A stretch of 64,000 bases of DNA from CAXRDE01 sp964229355 (GCA_964229355.1 CAXRDE010000023.1:310001-374000), one strand, 5' to 3'; positions 23,701 through 31,829 are shown, counted from the stretch's first letter. Program-made: numbers and translations. The notes: generated from the letters alone by a model not told the origin.

Positions 23701-24671
23701 ACCAGTATGGCCAGGGTGTAAACTTCTTCTCCTGTGGCACAACCCGGCACCCAAATCCGAAGGGGCTCACCTTGTGTTTTACGCTGAATCAGGGCCTGTA
23801 AATAGGTGTCAAAGGTTTCAAAGACCTCAGGATCTCGAAAAAAGCGGGTTACCCCGATCAACATGCTCTTAAACAGTTCATCCAGTTCCTCGGGATTGGC
23901 CTTTAAACCCCGCAAGTAATCTTCGTGGGTCGCATGATTAAGTGCTATCATGCGTTTTTCGAGTCGACGCATGATCGTAGAGCTTTTATAATTTGAAAAA
24001 TCAGTACCTGTTTTATCGGTCAACATATCCAAAATATCTCGGAATGCTCCCGAAGAAGGGCTTTCTCTAGATTCAGGTGCGGCAGCAAGGGTTTCAGGGG
24101 ATTGAATTAACGCCTGAATGCGCGACCCCATCTCTCGTGGTGTGAGTACTTCATCCACATAGCCACTGTGAATGGCCGCCAAAGGCATGCCGTTATAGCG
24201 CGCGTCTTCGGGGGTTTGAGAAAAGCACCATCCGCCTGCTTTCTTTACGGCTTCAAGGCCACTGGCACCATCAGAACCCGTGCCCGACAGCACAATAGCC
24301 ACCGCATGAATATCGGGCTGTTGAGCTACCGATTGAAACAGCAAACTGGCAGAGGGCTTCGGCCCCACCGAAGAAGCCGGAGGATGTAGAGAAAACGTCC
24401 CATTGTCCAGTGTGGCTTCCGCATCGGGAGGAATAATATAGATCTGCCCCGCCAGGAGGGGTATACCTTCGGTTATTTCTTGCACACGAAGCTGCGTCTC
24501 GCGGGATAATAACTCTACCAGGTGACTTTTATAGGTGGGACTCAGGTGTTGAGCGACAACCACCGCCACGGCTTCAAGGGCTGGTAAATGGTTAAAAAAT
24601 TCGGTTAAAGCTTCCAGGCCACCGGCAGAAGAGCCAATGGCAATGACATGGGTTGGCCGATGGGGCGACAT
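20697..24671 (-). CDS. CheB-CheR-PAS hybrid sensor histidine kinase
   Basis: A 1324-residue multidomain sensor. A CheB methylesterase-like domain (1-190) has Ser in GSSAGG, His in VVAQHLSP and LSGTGSDG. A CheR methyltransferase-like domain (~205-475) has VPGCATGEEVYTLAI and DVISCRNLLIYF. A coiled coil (~648-722) is built on NEELQ repeats. About three PAS domains follow (730-1085). The kinase domain (~1095-1324) has the His in IISHNLRAPV and ATP-binding DNGLGL and GKGLGLYLV. The lack of a CheB receiver domain and of membrane segments is typical for these hybrids. Inferred role: cytoplasmic sensing coupled to the receiver gene downstream. Confidence 0.92.
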   Translation of the reverse strand: MSPHRPTHVIAIGSSAGGLEALTEFFNHLPALEAVAVVVAQHLSPTYKSHLVELLSRETQLRVQEITEGIPLLAGQIYIIPPDAEATLDNGTFSLHPPASSVGPKPSASLLFQSVAQQPDIHAVAIVLSGTGSDGASGLEAVKKAGGWCFSQTPEDARYNGMPLAAIHSGYVDEVLTPREMGSRIQALIQSPETLAAAPESRESPSSGAFRDILDMLTDKTGTDFSNYKSSTIMRRLEKRMIALNHATHEDYLRGLKANPEELDELFKSMLIGVTRFFRDPEVFETFDTYLQALIQRKTQGEPLRIWVPGCATGEEVYTLAILVQEACLKTKQQLQIQIFATDISEGSLAFARQAIYTEEQLQGLPVVFRQKYFHAYREGRYQLSKSLRSMVLFSRHDITVNPPFLKLDVISCRNLLIYFSNHLQKHILPTFHYALNPDGLLLLGKSETIGAFGDSFSVLNNRLKIFRRRSVGSPPVFHRRHFQPVVASPGMRYPVSVREEQTLQELTQVALVKGFPHPYVVINENLDLLHVSGDVSAYLQLASGRMSTHILKLCRENLQLDMRSVSTQAFKSGASVLGGFRRWPQADSPQLLRLRAQPVSSGDEHELLLIIFETLDLEAQFLPVQAPDDLAYEGLKVQQLEHELTVTREYLQSFVEELETSNEELQALNEELQSANEELQSTNEELETANEELQSTNEEMQVAYAELRTANEVLERKDRVLSQTQQNTQAILENTPQGFMLIDRDYHVVAFNTLAQAQHQKHFKRSLREKLPIIDAFDSERLKQLLPLMQKTLQQKSPCAHQLKLEDKQQTYWYRYSWLPVIQDDEAVGITLSMQDITEVVNTHQALKRSNALIDSVFDATSTGICVTDEKGCFIKVNQGYCLIYGYTTEELIGQHFTLMVLPEQKAAASAMHDDFIAGAEEIPGEWQVQRKDGQIIDIFASARLLINPDGSRYKVTTVRDISESKKYQNLLSDTQQAAGVGGWEFDVLNHSLHWTPEVYAIHGLPLGSPVSLDFAYSYYPEEVRYQVELAVNTALEAGTPFDMELQFLRRDGQTIWVRATCKPIRIYNKTVKLFGTFQDITARKQAEEEKSRLIHELTEKNEDLKQFTYIISHNLRAPVANLLGLTQLLRLQPEESSEVLASIESSAMHLDEVIQDLNHILSVRRQDQQTLYETVNLSYEIKSLLSTLQRELDDLGTEVELDLKVTQLLTIRSYYQSILYNLITNAVKYASPERHLRLAIRTWQENEVIYLSVEDNGLGLDAEGLQEQLFRLYKRFHALIPGKGLGLYLVKTQAEVLGGGVSVKSEENKGACFTVYVKAHRV
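22572..22697. repeat. 21-bp tandem repeat, six units, in the coiled-coil coding region
   Basis: Six consecutive 21-base units, each encoding one heptad of the NEELQ coiled coil on the minus strand. Units differ by a few bases each. Slippage could change coil length by whole heptads without breaking frame. Confidence 0.75.
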
Positions 24672-24838
24672 AGGGGATCTTCTCTCTGTTCAGGGTGACT
24701 GGAAGGCCTTCAAATGCTGTCTTCACACTTTTCTGCAATTATAACACGCTCGGGGTTCGTATTCTATAGCGACCATTGCCCCTCAAAATCAGTTATGCTG
24801 TGCTAGATATTTCGTTTAAAACATAAGGACTCAATACA

Positions 24839-26269
24839 ATGGCTAAGATCACCCCCCGCGACAAAGACTATTCTCGCTGGTATTTAGATATTATTAATCA
24901 CGCGCAGTTGGCAGATTATGCACCCGTCAAAGGCTGTATGGTCATTCGCCCCAATGGTTATGCCATCTGGGAAGCCATGCAACAGGTGCTCGACAAAATG
25001 TTTAAAGACACCGGACACGTCAATGCGTATTTTCCGATGTTTATTCCTGAAAGCTTTATTAAAAAAGAAGCCGAGCATGTGGAAGGCTTTTCGCCAGAAT
25101 TGGCAGTGGTCACCCAGGCCGGAGGGAAAGAGCTAGAAGAACCGCTGGTGGTAAGACCCACCTCTGAAACCATTATCTGGGACATGTACCGCAAATGGAT
25201 CCAATCTTACCGTGACCTGCCCTTATTGATTAATCAGTGGGCCAACGTCGTGCGCTGGGAAATGCGCACCCGTCTGTTTTTGCGCACCTCGGAATTTTTA
25301 TGGCAAGAAGGGCACACCGCCCACGCCACTGCTGACGAAGCGGAAGCCGAAACCCGCAAAATGCTCGACGTTTACGCCACCTTTGCCGAAGAATACATGG
25401 CAATGCCCGTCATTAAAGGCCAAAAAAGTGAATCTGAAAAATTCGCCGGTGCAGTACGCACCTATTGTATTGAAGCCATGATGCAAGATCGCAAAGCCTT
25501 ACAAGCAGGCACTTCTCACAACCTGGGCCAAAACTTCGCCAGGGCCTTTGACGTCAAATTCCAGGATCAAGACGGTGAAGTCAAAAACCCCTACTCTACC
25601 AGTTGGGGAGTTAGCACCCGTCTCATTGGGGCATTGATTATGGCTCACAGCGATGATCAGGGCTTAATTATGCCCCCCAAACTGGCCCATACTCAGGTGG
25701 TGATTGTACCCATTGCCCGTGAAGATGACGAATGGAATACCGTGGTGGCCGCTTGCGAAACCCTGTATGCTGAACTCAAAGCAAAAGGCGTGCACGTTAA
25801 GCTGGACGACGATCGCAAACAAAAACCCGGTTGGAAATTTGCGCAGCACGAAATGCTGGGTACGCCCTTACGCATTGAAGTAGGCCCCCGGGATTTGGCC
25901 CAGGATCAAGTGGTGCTAGCCCGCCGCGACAACCGCGAAAAAACCACCGTGCCCATGGCCGGTCTCAGCGAACACGTTGTCGCCATGCTGGACACCGTTC
26001 AACAGGCCATTTACGAAAAAGCCAAAGCCTTCCGTGACGCCCATATTTTTGAGAGCAACAGCTACGATGAACTCAAAGCCATCATTGGTGAAGAAAAAGG
26101 CTGGGTCAAAGCCTTCTGGAATGGAGACGCTGAAGTCGAAGCCAAAATCAAGGCCGAAACCAAAGCCACCATCCGCTGCATTCCCTTTGAGCAACCCGAA
26201 ACCTTAGGCACCTGTATTTATACGGGTGAGCCTGCCAAATACCAGGTACTGTTCGCCAAAGCCTACTAA
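24839..26269 (+). CDS. proS: Prolyl-tRNA synthetase, archaeal/eukaryotic type
   Basis: A 476-residue class II synthetase charging tRNA-Pro. Class II motifs are visible: motif 2 in NQWANVVRWEMRTRLFLRTSEFLWQEGHTAH and motif 3 in STRLIGALIMAHSD, then an anticodon-binding domain and a C-terminal zinc-like extension ending KAY. It lacks the ~180-residue editing insertion of the typical bacterial enzyme, placing it in the archaeal-like ProS group found patchily in bacteria. AAGGA lies about 9 bases before the ATG. Single gene with terminator. Confidence 0.95.
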   Translation: MAKITPRDKDYSRWYLDIINHAQLADYAPVKGCMVIRPNGYAIWEAMQQVLDKMFKDTGHVNAYFPMFIPESFIKKEAEHVEGFSPELAVVTQAGGKELEEPLVVRPTSETIIWDMYRKWIQSYRDLPLLINQWANVVRWEMRTRLFLRTSEFLWQEGHTAHATADEAEAETRKMLDVYATFAEEYMAMPVIKGQKSESEKFAGAVRTYCIEAMMQDRKALQAGTSHNLGQNFARAFDVKFQDQDGEVKNPYSTSWGVSTRLIGALIMAHSDDQGLIMPPKLAHTQVVIVPIAREDDEWNTVVAACETLYAELKAKGVHVKLDDDRKQKPGWKFAQHEMLGTPLRIEVGPRDLAQDQVVLARRDNREKTTVPMAGLSEHVVAMLDTVQQAIYEKAKAFRDAHIFESNSYDELKAIIGEEKGWVKAFWNGDAEVEAKIKAETKATIRCIPFEQPETLGTCIYTGEPAKYQVLFAKAY

Positions 26270-26343
26270 GAGGTTCTAGGCGCAACTTAGACTTTAGGGT
26301 ATACACGTTTTATTAAGCGCTGTAAGCCATAGACCATTCGAAA

Positions 26344-26376
26344 AAAGCCCCCGGTGATCAGATCACCGGGGGCTTT
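26344..26376 (+). terminator. Terminator between convergent proS and the SseB-like gene
   Basis: A GC-rich inverted repeat (26344-26359 with 26361-26376) with A-rich 5' and T-rich 3' flanks, so it can work in both directions. Confidence 0.85.
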
Positions 26377-26389
26377 GACTTTAAAGAGC

Positions 26390-27187
26390 TTAAAACAGGT
26401 CAGGAAACTGCTCGTTAAACATCATTTCTAGACGCTCAGGAAAGTCGACTTTGGACTGCAAATCGTTAACAAAGCGCTGAGCCACGTCCTGATAATTTTC
26501 AGGCTTCAGGTTCTCACCTTTGAAGTTAATGGCCAAATAGGGCTCCGCATTGCGCTGTTCATCAAACAAAGCCACCACTTCATAGCCTTCTAAATCGGCC
26601 TCATGGGCAATAAAGTCCTCCACACAATCCGTAAATCCCGCCACGCTGGACACATCCGCAGGACGCACCATAATGGACTCCCCTTCTTGCAAGGGCGTTT
26701 GTTCAGCATAAGCTGAAAAGGGTGTTACGGTGCCATTAAACAGGTTTTGAACTTCACGACGATTGAGCAGCAACGAGTTGTCCTGGTAGGGGTTAATAAA
26801 AAGGCCCACCACTTCATCGGTTTCGCCCTGGGTCATGAGTTTCCAGGCGTAATACAGGGCATTGCGCGCATTTAAAGCGCACACTTCAGGGGTGTCCGCG
26901 CCTTCGGTTTTCCAGTCTTCACTGGTTTGCACCTGCTGCGCAAATTCAGGACGGGTAAACACCGTCACATAGACACTGCCATCGGGGTGCTGTAACAGAT
27001 GGGTGCTTAAGGGCGCTTCGGCAGGGGGAATACTCAGTGCACTGGGCAGGTTTAAAGCCCGTGCCAAAGAAACAAAAAACCCGCCTTCGGGAATGGCTGT
27101 TACCAGGGGTTCAACATCGCGTTTTAAACCGGTTTGAGCCTGGTTCACAAGCTCGGTTAAGTCGGTAAAGGGAAAGTTAGCGGTCAT
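26390..27187 (-). CDS. SseB-like protein
   Basis: A 265-residue acidic cytoplasmic protein. The middle part (about residues 60-170) with GSVYVTVFTRPEFAQQ and GLFINPYQDNSLLLNRREV resembles the SseB N-terminal domain, and the C-terminal part with EPYLAINFKG resembles the SseB C-terminal domain. SseB proteins (enhanced serine sensitivity) have no settled biochemical role. AAAGG lies about 9 bases before the ATG. Assignment rests on general pattern, not on a catalytic motif. Confidence 0.5.
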   Translation of the reverse strand: MTANFPFTDLTELVNQAQTGLKRDVEPLVTAIPEGGFFVSLARALNLPSALSIPPAEAPLSTHLLQHPDGSVYVTVFTRPEFAQQVQTSEDWKTEGADTPEVCALNARNALYYAWKLMTQGETDEVVGLFINPYQDNSLLLNRREVQNLFNGTVTPFSAYAEQTPLQEGESIMVRPADVSSVAGFTDCVEDFIAHEADLEGYEVVALFDEQRNAEPYLAINFKGENLKPENYQDVAQRFVNDLQSKVDFPERLEMMFNEQFPDLF

Positions 27188-27265
27188 CGTAAAAAACCTT
27201 TCTTACTGGCCTAATGATGTGTCTCAGTCTAACACAGCCCCTGAAACATCCGCTAAACTAGACCT

Positions 27266-28033
27266 ATGAATTCACCTGCTTTCTTTTTACGATGGGTATG
27301 CCTGTGCCTCAGTGGCTGCCTGGTGCTTTTGGTCAGTACCTGCGCCCGTACACAAGAGCCATTGCTGGTGGCCGCCGCCATTAGCCTGCGTCCCGTGCTT
27401 GAAAAACTTCAGGCCGCCTATCCCCACGGCGACCAGCTGCGTTTTTCTTATGCGTCTTCAGGGGTCATTCGTCAGCAAATTATCGAAGGCGCGCCCTACG
27501 CTGTTTTTTTGAGTGCGGGCACCCTGGAGATCCAAAAGTTGGCCCAAAGGGGCATTCAAGGGGATCAGACAACCCTGGCTCACAACCCACTGGTCATTGC
27601 CCGCTTGCAAGCCAGCACGACCATAGGAGCCACCGGCTGTGCCCCCCAGGACCTTCTCACCCAACGGGGAGCGACTTTTAAACTGGCGGTGGGCAACCCC
27701 AAAACCGTACCGGTGGGTTACGCAGCACAACAGGCCCTGGGTAGCGATTGGCAGGCCTTGAACTCCCACTTCCTGTTCACCGAAAACGCCTATCAAAATA
27801 TTGTGTACTTACGCAATCAGGCGGTCAATTATGCCATTGTGTACCAAAGTGACCTCACCGCCTACCCCGATATTCAAAGCTGTTGGAAGTTTTCGGACCA
27901 AACTGGCGTGGCCGTTACCGCGCTGGCCCTGCCGAAAACGCCGCCCCACCCGCTTCAGGCCGATTGGCTTCGCTTTTTGGCTTCAGAGCAGGCCCGCCCC
28001 CTCTGGTTAAGTGCAGGCTTTTCATTGCCATGA
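27266..28033 (+). CDS. modA: Molybdate ABC transporter, substrate-binding protein
   Basis: A 255-residue periplasmic binding protein for molybdate/tungstate. A hydrophobic N-terminal signal segment runs to about residue 25 with a Cys at 26 (VSTC, not an ideal lipobox). The mature protein starts LLVAAAISLRPVLEKL, the ModA pattern, and contains FSYASSGVIRQQI and NPKTVPVGYAAQQ. Its stop overlaps the modB start as ATGA. FdhD at 58176 shows that the cell uses a molybdenum or tungsten formate dehydrogenase. Confidence 0.9.
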   Translation: MNSPAFFLRWVCLCLSGCLVLLVSTCARTQEPLLVAAAISLRPVLEKLQAAYPHGDQLRFSYASSGVIRQQIIEGAPYAVFLSAGTLEIQKLAQRGIQGDQTTLAHNPLVIARLQASTTIGATGCAPQDLLTQRGATFKLAVGNPKTVPVGYAAQQALGSDWQALNSHFLFTENAYQNIVYLRNQAVNYAIVYQSDLTAYPDIQSCWKFSDQTGVAVTALALPKTPPHPLQADWLRFLASEQARPLWLSAGFSLP

Positions 28034-28644
28034 TGTGGGAAGCGCTACAGCTCTCCCTGTGGGCCAGCGCATTGGCCATGCCGCTGGTGTTGGTGCTAGG
28101 ACTTTCGCTGGGTTGGGTCTTTGCCCGTCACCAGTTTTACGGTAAGTTTTGGTGGAATACCCTGTTCTTGTTGCCCCTGATTTTTCCGCCCACGGTCACG
28201 GGCTATTATCTGATCCAACTGTTTGGCCCCCTCTTTGATTTGCGCGGCGTGATGCTGGCCAGTGGAGTGGTGGCCTTTCCATTGATGTTTCAGAGTGCCC
28301 GAGGTGCCTTTGAAAAGGTGCCCCTTGCTTTAGAAGAGGCCGCCGCCAGCATGGGGCTAACGCCCTGGCAGGTGTTTTTAAAAGTTTCCTTGCCCCTGGC
28401 TAAAAACGGCCTGGTGGCAGGCTTTGTGCTGAGCTTTGCGCGGGGGCTGGGTGAGTTTGGTGCCACCTTGATGGTGGCGGGCAATATCACAGGCAAAACC
28501 CAAACGCTGCCTTTGGCAGTGTATGAAGCCCTGATGTCAGGCGAAGAACACAGTGCCCAGCTCGGCGTCTTGATTTTAACCCTGATTTCGCTGGGGGTCA
28601 TTGGCCTGACCTACCGTCTGAATTATTCCAGCTCGAGTACCTGA
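28030..28644 (+). CDS. modB: Molybdate ABC transporter, permease
   Basis: A 204-residue inner-membrane permease with about five hydrophobic segments. The ATPase-coupling EAA loop is seen as EEAAASMGLTPWQVFLKVSLPL, and FARGLGEFGATLMVAGNI is a ModB signature. The start overlaps the modA stop. No modC ATPase follows; the next gene is convergent (nrnA) and overlaps by 22 bases. The ATPase must be encoded elsewhere or be shared. Confidence 0.92.
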   Translation: MMWEALQLSLWASALAMPLVLVLGLSLGWVFARHQFYGKFWWNTLFLLPLIFPPTVTGYYLIQLFGPLFDLRGVMLASGVVAFPLMFQSARGAFEKVPLALEEAAASMGLTPWQVFLKVSLPLAKNGLVAGFVLSFARGLGEFGATLMVAGNITGKTQTLPLAVYEALMSGEEHSAQLGVLILTLISLGVIGLTYRLNYSSSST

Positions 28645-29621
28645 GCCATGGCCTGTTGGGTGGCGCCCACCACCTGTTTGATGGTTTGCTTTAAGGGCAA
28701 AGCCAGGCGGGCCCCACAGGCATAATGGTGTCCCCCACCTCCAAACTGGCGGGCAATTTTATTGACATTGACCTTGTTTTTTGAACGCCAGCTGATCTTG
28801 ACGTGCCCTGAAGACACCTCTTTGAACATAATAATGACTTCTGCGGAAGCAATGGTCAGCAGATCTGAAATGATATAGTCCACTTCGTTTTCGTCCACAT
28901 CGTACTTGTCTTGCAACGCCTTGGGAATCACCGCCCAGATCAGGGTATCGTCAAAGGCCGACTGAATCTGAGAAAATACCTCGCCCATCATTTGCATGAG
29001 ATTAAGAGGTTTTTGCTGATTCAGCATTTGGTTGGTATACGCCGGGTCGGCACCAAACTCTACCAATTGAGCCGCTTGTGACAGGGTCTTGGCGGTGGTG
29101 GCCGGGGTGGTTAAATTGCGGGTATCAAACACCAATGCCGAGTACAGACAGGTGGCAATGGTTTTGGTAATGGGTACATTCATCTGCTGAATAATGCGCA
29201 GTAAGATTTCGGCCGTCGCAGGAGAGTGCTGGTCAATAAAGGCATAGCGGGTAAAGTTCACAGGGCCCATATGGTGGTCGATGTCCATCCAGGGGTGCAA
29301 TAACTTCACCGCCGGGTGCAATTGCTTGGGGGTGCCCAGATCCACAAAGATCATCTTCCATTTCATGTCCAGGGGCTGGGTCAGATCCACGTTGGCGTGT
29401 TGCAAAAGGTAATCCATGTAAGGGGGGGTTTCTTCGGGCAAATAGACTTTGACGTTTTTACCCAGATGATGCAACACCAGATAAAGCGCCACCGCAGAAC
29501 CCAGGGAATCGGGGTCCGGGTTAATGTGAGGACAAATCAGATAATTGTCTTCTTCAATCAAGAGCGCAGCCACTTCCGCCGGGGAGCTTAAGCGCGTATG
29601 CTGGTAAGGTTGGCTAAACAT
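28623..29621 (-). CDS. nrnA: DHH/DHHA1 phosphoesterase, NrnA-type oligoribonuclease / pAp phosphatase
   Basis: A 332-residue Mn-dependent phosphoesterase that degrades very short RNAs and/or 3'-phosphoadenosine 5'-phosphate. Motifs: CPHINPDPDSLGSAVAL (motif I), a VDLG segment (II), DHH in WMDIDHHMGP (III), and the C-terminal DHHA1 GGGGHHYACGA. Length and order match the family. It is a single gene, convergent with modB. Confidence 0.92.
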   Translation of the reverse strand: MFSQPYQHTRLSSPAEVAALLIEEDNYLICPHINPDPDSLGSAVALYLVLHHLGKNVKVYLPEETPPYMDYLLQHANVDLTQPLDMKWKMIFVDLGTPKQLHPAVKLLHPWMDIDHHMGPVNFTRYAFIDQHSPATAEILLRIIQQMNVPITKTIATCLYSALVFDTRNLTTPATTAKTLSQAAQLVEFGADPAYTNQMLNQQKPLNLMQMMGEVFSQIQSAFDDTLIWAVIPKALQDKYDVDENEVDYIISDLLTIASAEVIIMFKEVSSGHVKISWRSKNKVNVNKIARQFGGGGHHYACGARLALPLKQTIKQVVGATQQAMAQVLELE

Positions 29622-29630
29622 AAGTTATAT

Positions 29631-29658
29631 TTGTTCCTGGCGCATTTTGCCTTATAAT
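29631..29658 (+). promoter_or_regulatory. Promoter for the 29684 gene
   Basis: TTGTTC (29631-29636) and TATAAT (29653-29658), spacer 16. The predicted start point near 29665 falls just before the GGAGG ribosome-binding site, which supports the 29684 start. Confidence 0.55.
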
Positions 29659-29683
29659 ACCACAAGTGGAGGCTTATTCTTTG

Positions 29684-30421
29684 GTGTCTTTTTCACGTTT
29701 TGTTCGACGGTTCAGCGGTGCGGGGCTCGCCATTGCCATCCTCAGTGTTAGCCCAACCCTCTACGCCAAAGAGACCGCACGGGTTAACCTGCACAGCACT
29801 CACCAAAGTCCAACACGGATCGAAACGCCCTCGGCCATTGCTCAGGCCATTGAAGTGGCACTGTGGCCATCGACCAGCGACACAAGCCTCTGGCCCCAAT
29901 TAAACAACCAACAAAACCGCGACAGCACCGATTATTGGCTCAACGCCTTACAGGCCAGTGGCGGCAGTGCCGCAGGCAACGCCGCCCTGTTTGCGGTGTT
30001 CGTGGCCCTGGACGTGACTCCCGCCTTGTTTGGCGGCACCAGCTTCATTGATCCTGCGGGCTATCTGCTGGCCCTGTTGGCCCTGATTCCCGCCGTGACC
30101 ACGCCTCTGTTTATGCATCTGTTTAGCCCCAGCGCCAAAGCCGAGCACTGGCTTTGGTCAGGCAGCGCTTCGTTGATCGCCACCACTGTGCACCTGGCTC
30201 TGATGGTGGCCCTGGGCTTTGCCTTTAACCAGGCTGGTTTATCTCAGGGCCTGGCCCCTACCTTTTACTTGCTGGCCCCCGCAGGCTTTTTAAGTGCCTT
30301 GCTGATTGAAAGCCTGAGCACTGCCGCAGGCCATCGTCTGGCGGTGAACCAGCAGCGTTTGCAAACCACAGATCTCGCGCACCCACAATTCACGGTAACC
30401 CTGGCCCATTTTTCTTTTTAA
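29684..30421 (+). CDS. Membrane protein of unknown function with signal peptide
   Basis: A 245-residue protein that I do not recognise. The N-terminus VSFSRFVRRFSGAGLAIAIL up to a YAK site looks like a cleaved signal peptide, followed by ~70 polar residues and then four hydrophobic segments (about residues 90-215). The GTG at 29684 is chosen because GGAGG lies 11 bases upstream and the promoter leaves no room for the earlier GTG at 29666. It is followed by a hairpin that may be its terminator or the left end of the TnpB element. Confidence 0.55.
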   Translation: MSFSRFVRRFSGAGLAIAILSVSPTLYAKETARVNLHSTHQSPTRIETPSAIAQAIEVALWPSTSDTSLWPQLNNQQNRDSTDYWLNALQASGGSAAGNAALFAVFVALDVTPALFGGTSFIDPAGYLLALLALIPAVTTPLFMHLFSPSAKAEHWLWSGSASLIATTVHLALMVALGFAFNQAGLSQGLAPTFYLLAPAGFLSALLIESLSTAAGHRLAVNQQRLQTTDLAHPQFTVTLAHFSF

Positions 30422-30532
30422 CGAAAGTCGCGGAATTCCCCTTCCAAAATCTACGATTTGGTGGGGGATGGATAGCGAAACAAGCGAAAGCTTGTCTAGT
30501 TTCATGGCTGTCTCAGATGGTATAATATTAGT

Positions 30533-31762
30533 ATGAAAGCGTACAAATTTCGCATCTACCCCAACGCCGAACAGCAAGAGTTAATCGCAAAGCACTTCGG
30601 TTGCGTTCGCCATGTTTTCAATTGGGCTTTAGCGGAAAAGAAGGAGCATTACGAGCAAACCAAAAAGAATCTTTCTCGCTCTGAGTTGCAAAAGCGTGTT
30701 GTTCAAGCAAAAAAGAACGACAAGCCGTGGCTCAAAGAAGTGAATAGTCAGAGCCTACTTGCTTCGTTGCTTAATCTGGATGGCGCATACCAGAGGTTCT
30801 TTCGGGGGCAGAATCGCTTTCCACGCTTCAAGTCAAAGTATGACTCAGAGCAGTCTTTTCAATGCCCTCAGCACGTCACGGTGGATTTTGATTCAAACCA
30901 CTTGTTTTTGCCAAAGTTCAACCAAGGAATCAAAGCAAAGTTTCACCGTCACTTTGAAGGCCAGATCAAAACCGTGACAGTCAGACGAAAACCTGGTGGC
31001 AAATACTTCGTTAGCATTCTGGTGAACGAGCAGAAATCCCCTGTAAGCCAAGCTCCTGTGGTAACGGAACAGACTGTCGGTATTGATTTGGGGTTGACTC
31101 ACTTTCTGATTGACTCTAACGGCAACAAGACAGACAACCCACGCTTTCTGAAAGCTTCGCTTGCGAAACTAGCAAAAGAACAAAAGATATTTGCTCGTAA
31201 AAAGAAGGGCTCAAACAACAGGCAGAAGCACAAACTGAAGGTTGCGAGAGTCCATGAAAAGGTAGCCAATCAACGGTTAGACTTCCTTCACAAACTTACA
31301 GCAAAGCTGGTGTACAAAAACCACGCCACTAGTTTTGCTGTTGAAGATTTGAATGCGAAGGGTATGATGAAAAACCGAAAGTTATCGCGCTCCATTGCGG
31401 ATGTTAGCTGGAGTAAATTCAAAGAGCTACTGAGCTACAAGTGCGCTTGGACTGGTAAAAACTTGCTTGAGATTGGTAGGTTTGAAGCCAGCTCGAAGAT
31501 TTGCGGCCAGTGTAATCACAAGCTAGAACAGCTTGATTTGTCAGTCAGGCGTTGGGAATGCCCTGTTTGCCATGCTGACCACGATAGAGATATAAATGCA
31601 GCTGTAAACATAAAGCGGATTGCATTAGTTGAGGCGCTGGGTCACAGCGTTTGTGTAAAGCGTTCCCCTGAGACAGTACCTGTCAGCGCAGGTGTTTCAG
31701 CGAAAGGCGGCAACTGCCGTGGGTCACAAGAAGCCCCCACTATAGCGACGTTAGGCGTTTAG
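30533..31762 (+). CDS. tnpB: RNA-guided nuclease TnpB (IS605 OrfB)
   Basis: A 409-residue TnpB, ancestor-type of Cas12. The N-terminal MKAYKFRIYPN is the family start. The split RuvC residues are all present: D185 in GIDLGL, E271 in VEDLNAKGM, D353 in RDINAA. The zinc finger is C324/C327 and C343/C346. TnpB cuts DNA next to a short target-adjacent motif, guided by a right-end RNA, and keeps the element from being lost. A TATAAT lies only 6 bases before the ATG, so the mRNA may be leaderless. Intact and probably active. Confidence 0.95.
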   Translation: MKAYKFRIYPNAEQQELIAKHFGCVRHVFNWALAEKKEHYEQTKKNLSRSELQKRVVQAKKNDKPWLKEVNSQSLLASLLNLDGAYQRFFRGQNRFPRFKSKYDSEQSFQCPQHVTVDFDSNHLFLPKFNQGIKAKFHRHFEGQIKTVTVRRKPGGKYFVSILVNEQKSPVSQAPVVTEQTVGIDLGLTHFLIDSNGNKTDNPRFLKASLAKLAKEQKIFARKKKGSNNRQKHKLKVARVHEKVANQRLDFLHKLTAKLVYKNHATSFAVEDLNAKGMMKNRKLSRSIADVSWSKFKELLSYKCAWTGKNLLEIGRFEASSKICGQCNHKLEQLDLSVRRWECPVCHADHDRDINAAVNIKRIALVEALGHSVCVKRSPETVPVSAGVSAKGGNCRGSQEAPTIATLGV

Positions 31763-31778
31763 TGGTGGGAGTGTTCAC
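31640..31778 (+). ncRNA. Putative omega (reRNA) guide RNA scaffold of TnpB
   Basis: The tnpB 3' end plus the right end forms several hairpins: ACCTG/CAGGT, CGGCA/TGCCG and the final CCCCCACTA stem. In known systems the guide RNA derives from here, with its guide taken from the flanking DNA just past the right end, here starting near 31779. The 5' limit is a guess. Confidence 0.5.
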
Positions 31779-31790
31779 AAGCCCTTATTT

Positions 31791-31829
31791 GGCCCCTTAA
31801 CCGCGCAGAATAAAATCATACACCTGCTG
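31791..31829. repeat. Duplicated gene-tail fragment, copy 1
   Basis: 39 bases identical to 33372-33410 except one. On the minus strand it still reads as the C-terminus of a glycosyltransferase (LQQVYDFILRG, stop), and the frame stays open for about 13 codons further back. On the plus strand it ends in PLNRAE, stop, like the end of the 32048 gene. It starts 13 bases past the TnpB element. The other 31830-32047 sequence is AT-rich and without a recognisable gene. Confidence 0.75.

Larger units (their letters stand above)
30438..31778 (+). mobile_element. IS200/IS605-family element with TnpB only (IS1341-like)
   Basis: About 1.34 kb. Left: a large imperfect hairpin at 30438-30466, then a stem ACAAGC/GCTTGT with GAAA tetraloop at 30480-30495. 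Centre: tnpB. Right: a CCCCCACTA...TAGTGGTGGG hairpin at about 31734-31770, ending in TTCAC near 31778, the usual IS605-type right end. There is no TnpA transposase, so it cannot move by itself. The exact left boundary is uncertain. Confidence 0.75.

Noticed and set aside
30438..31778. A CRISPR or Cas12 locus because of the RuvC nuclease
   Set aside because: No repeat-spacer array or Cas1/Cas2; size and ends fit TnpB of IS200/IS605.
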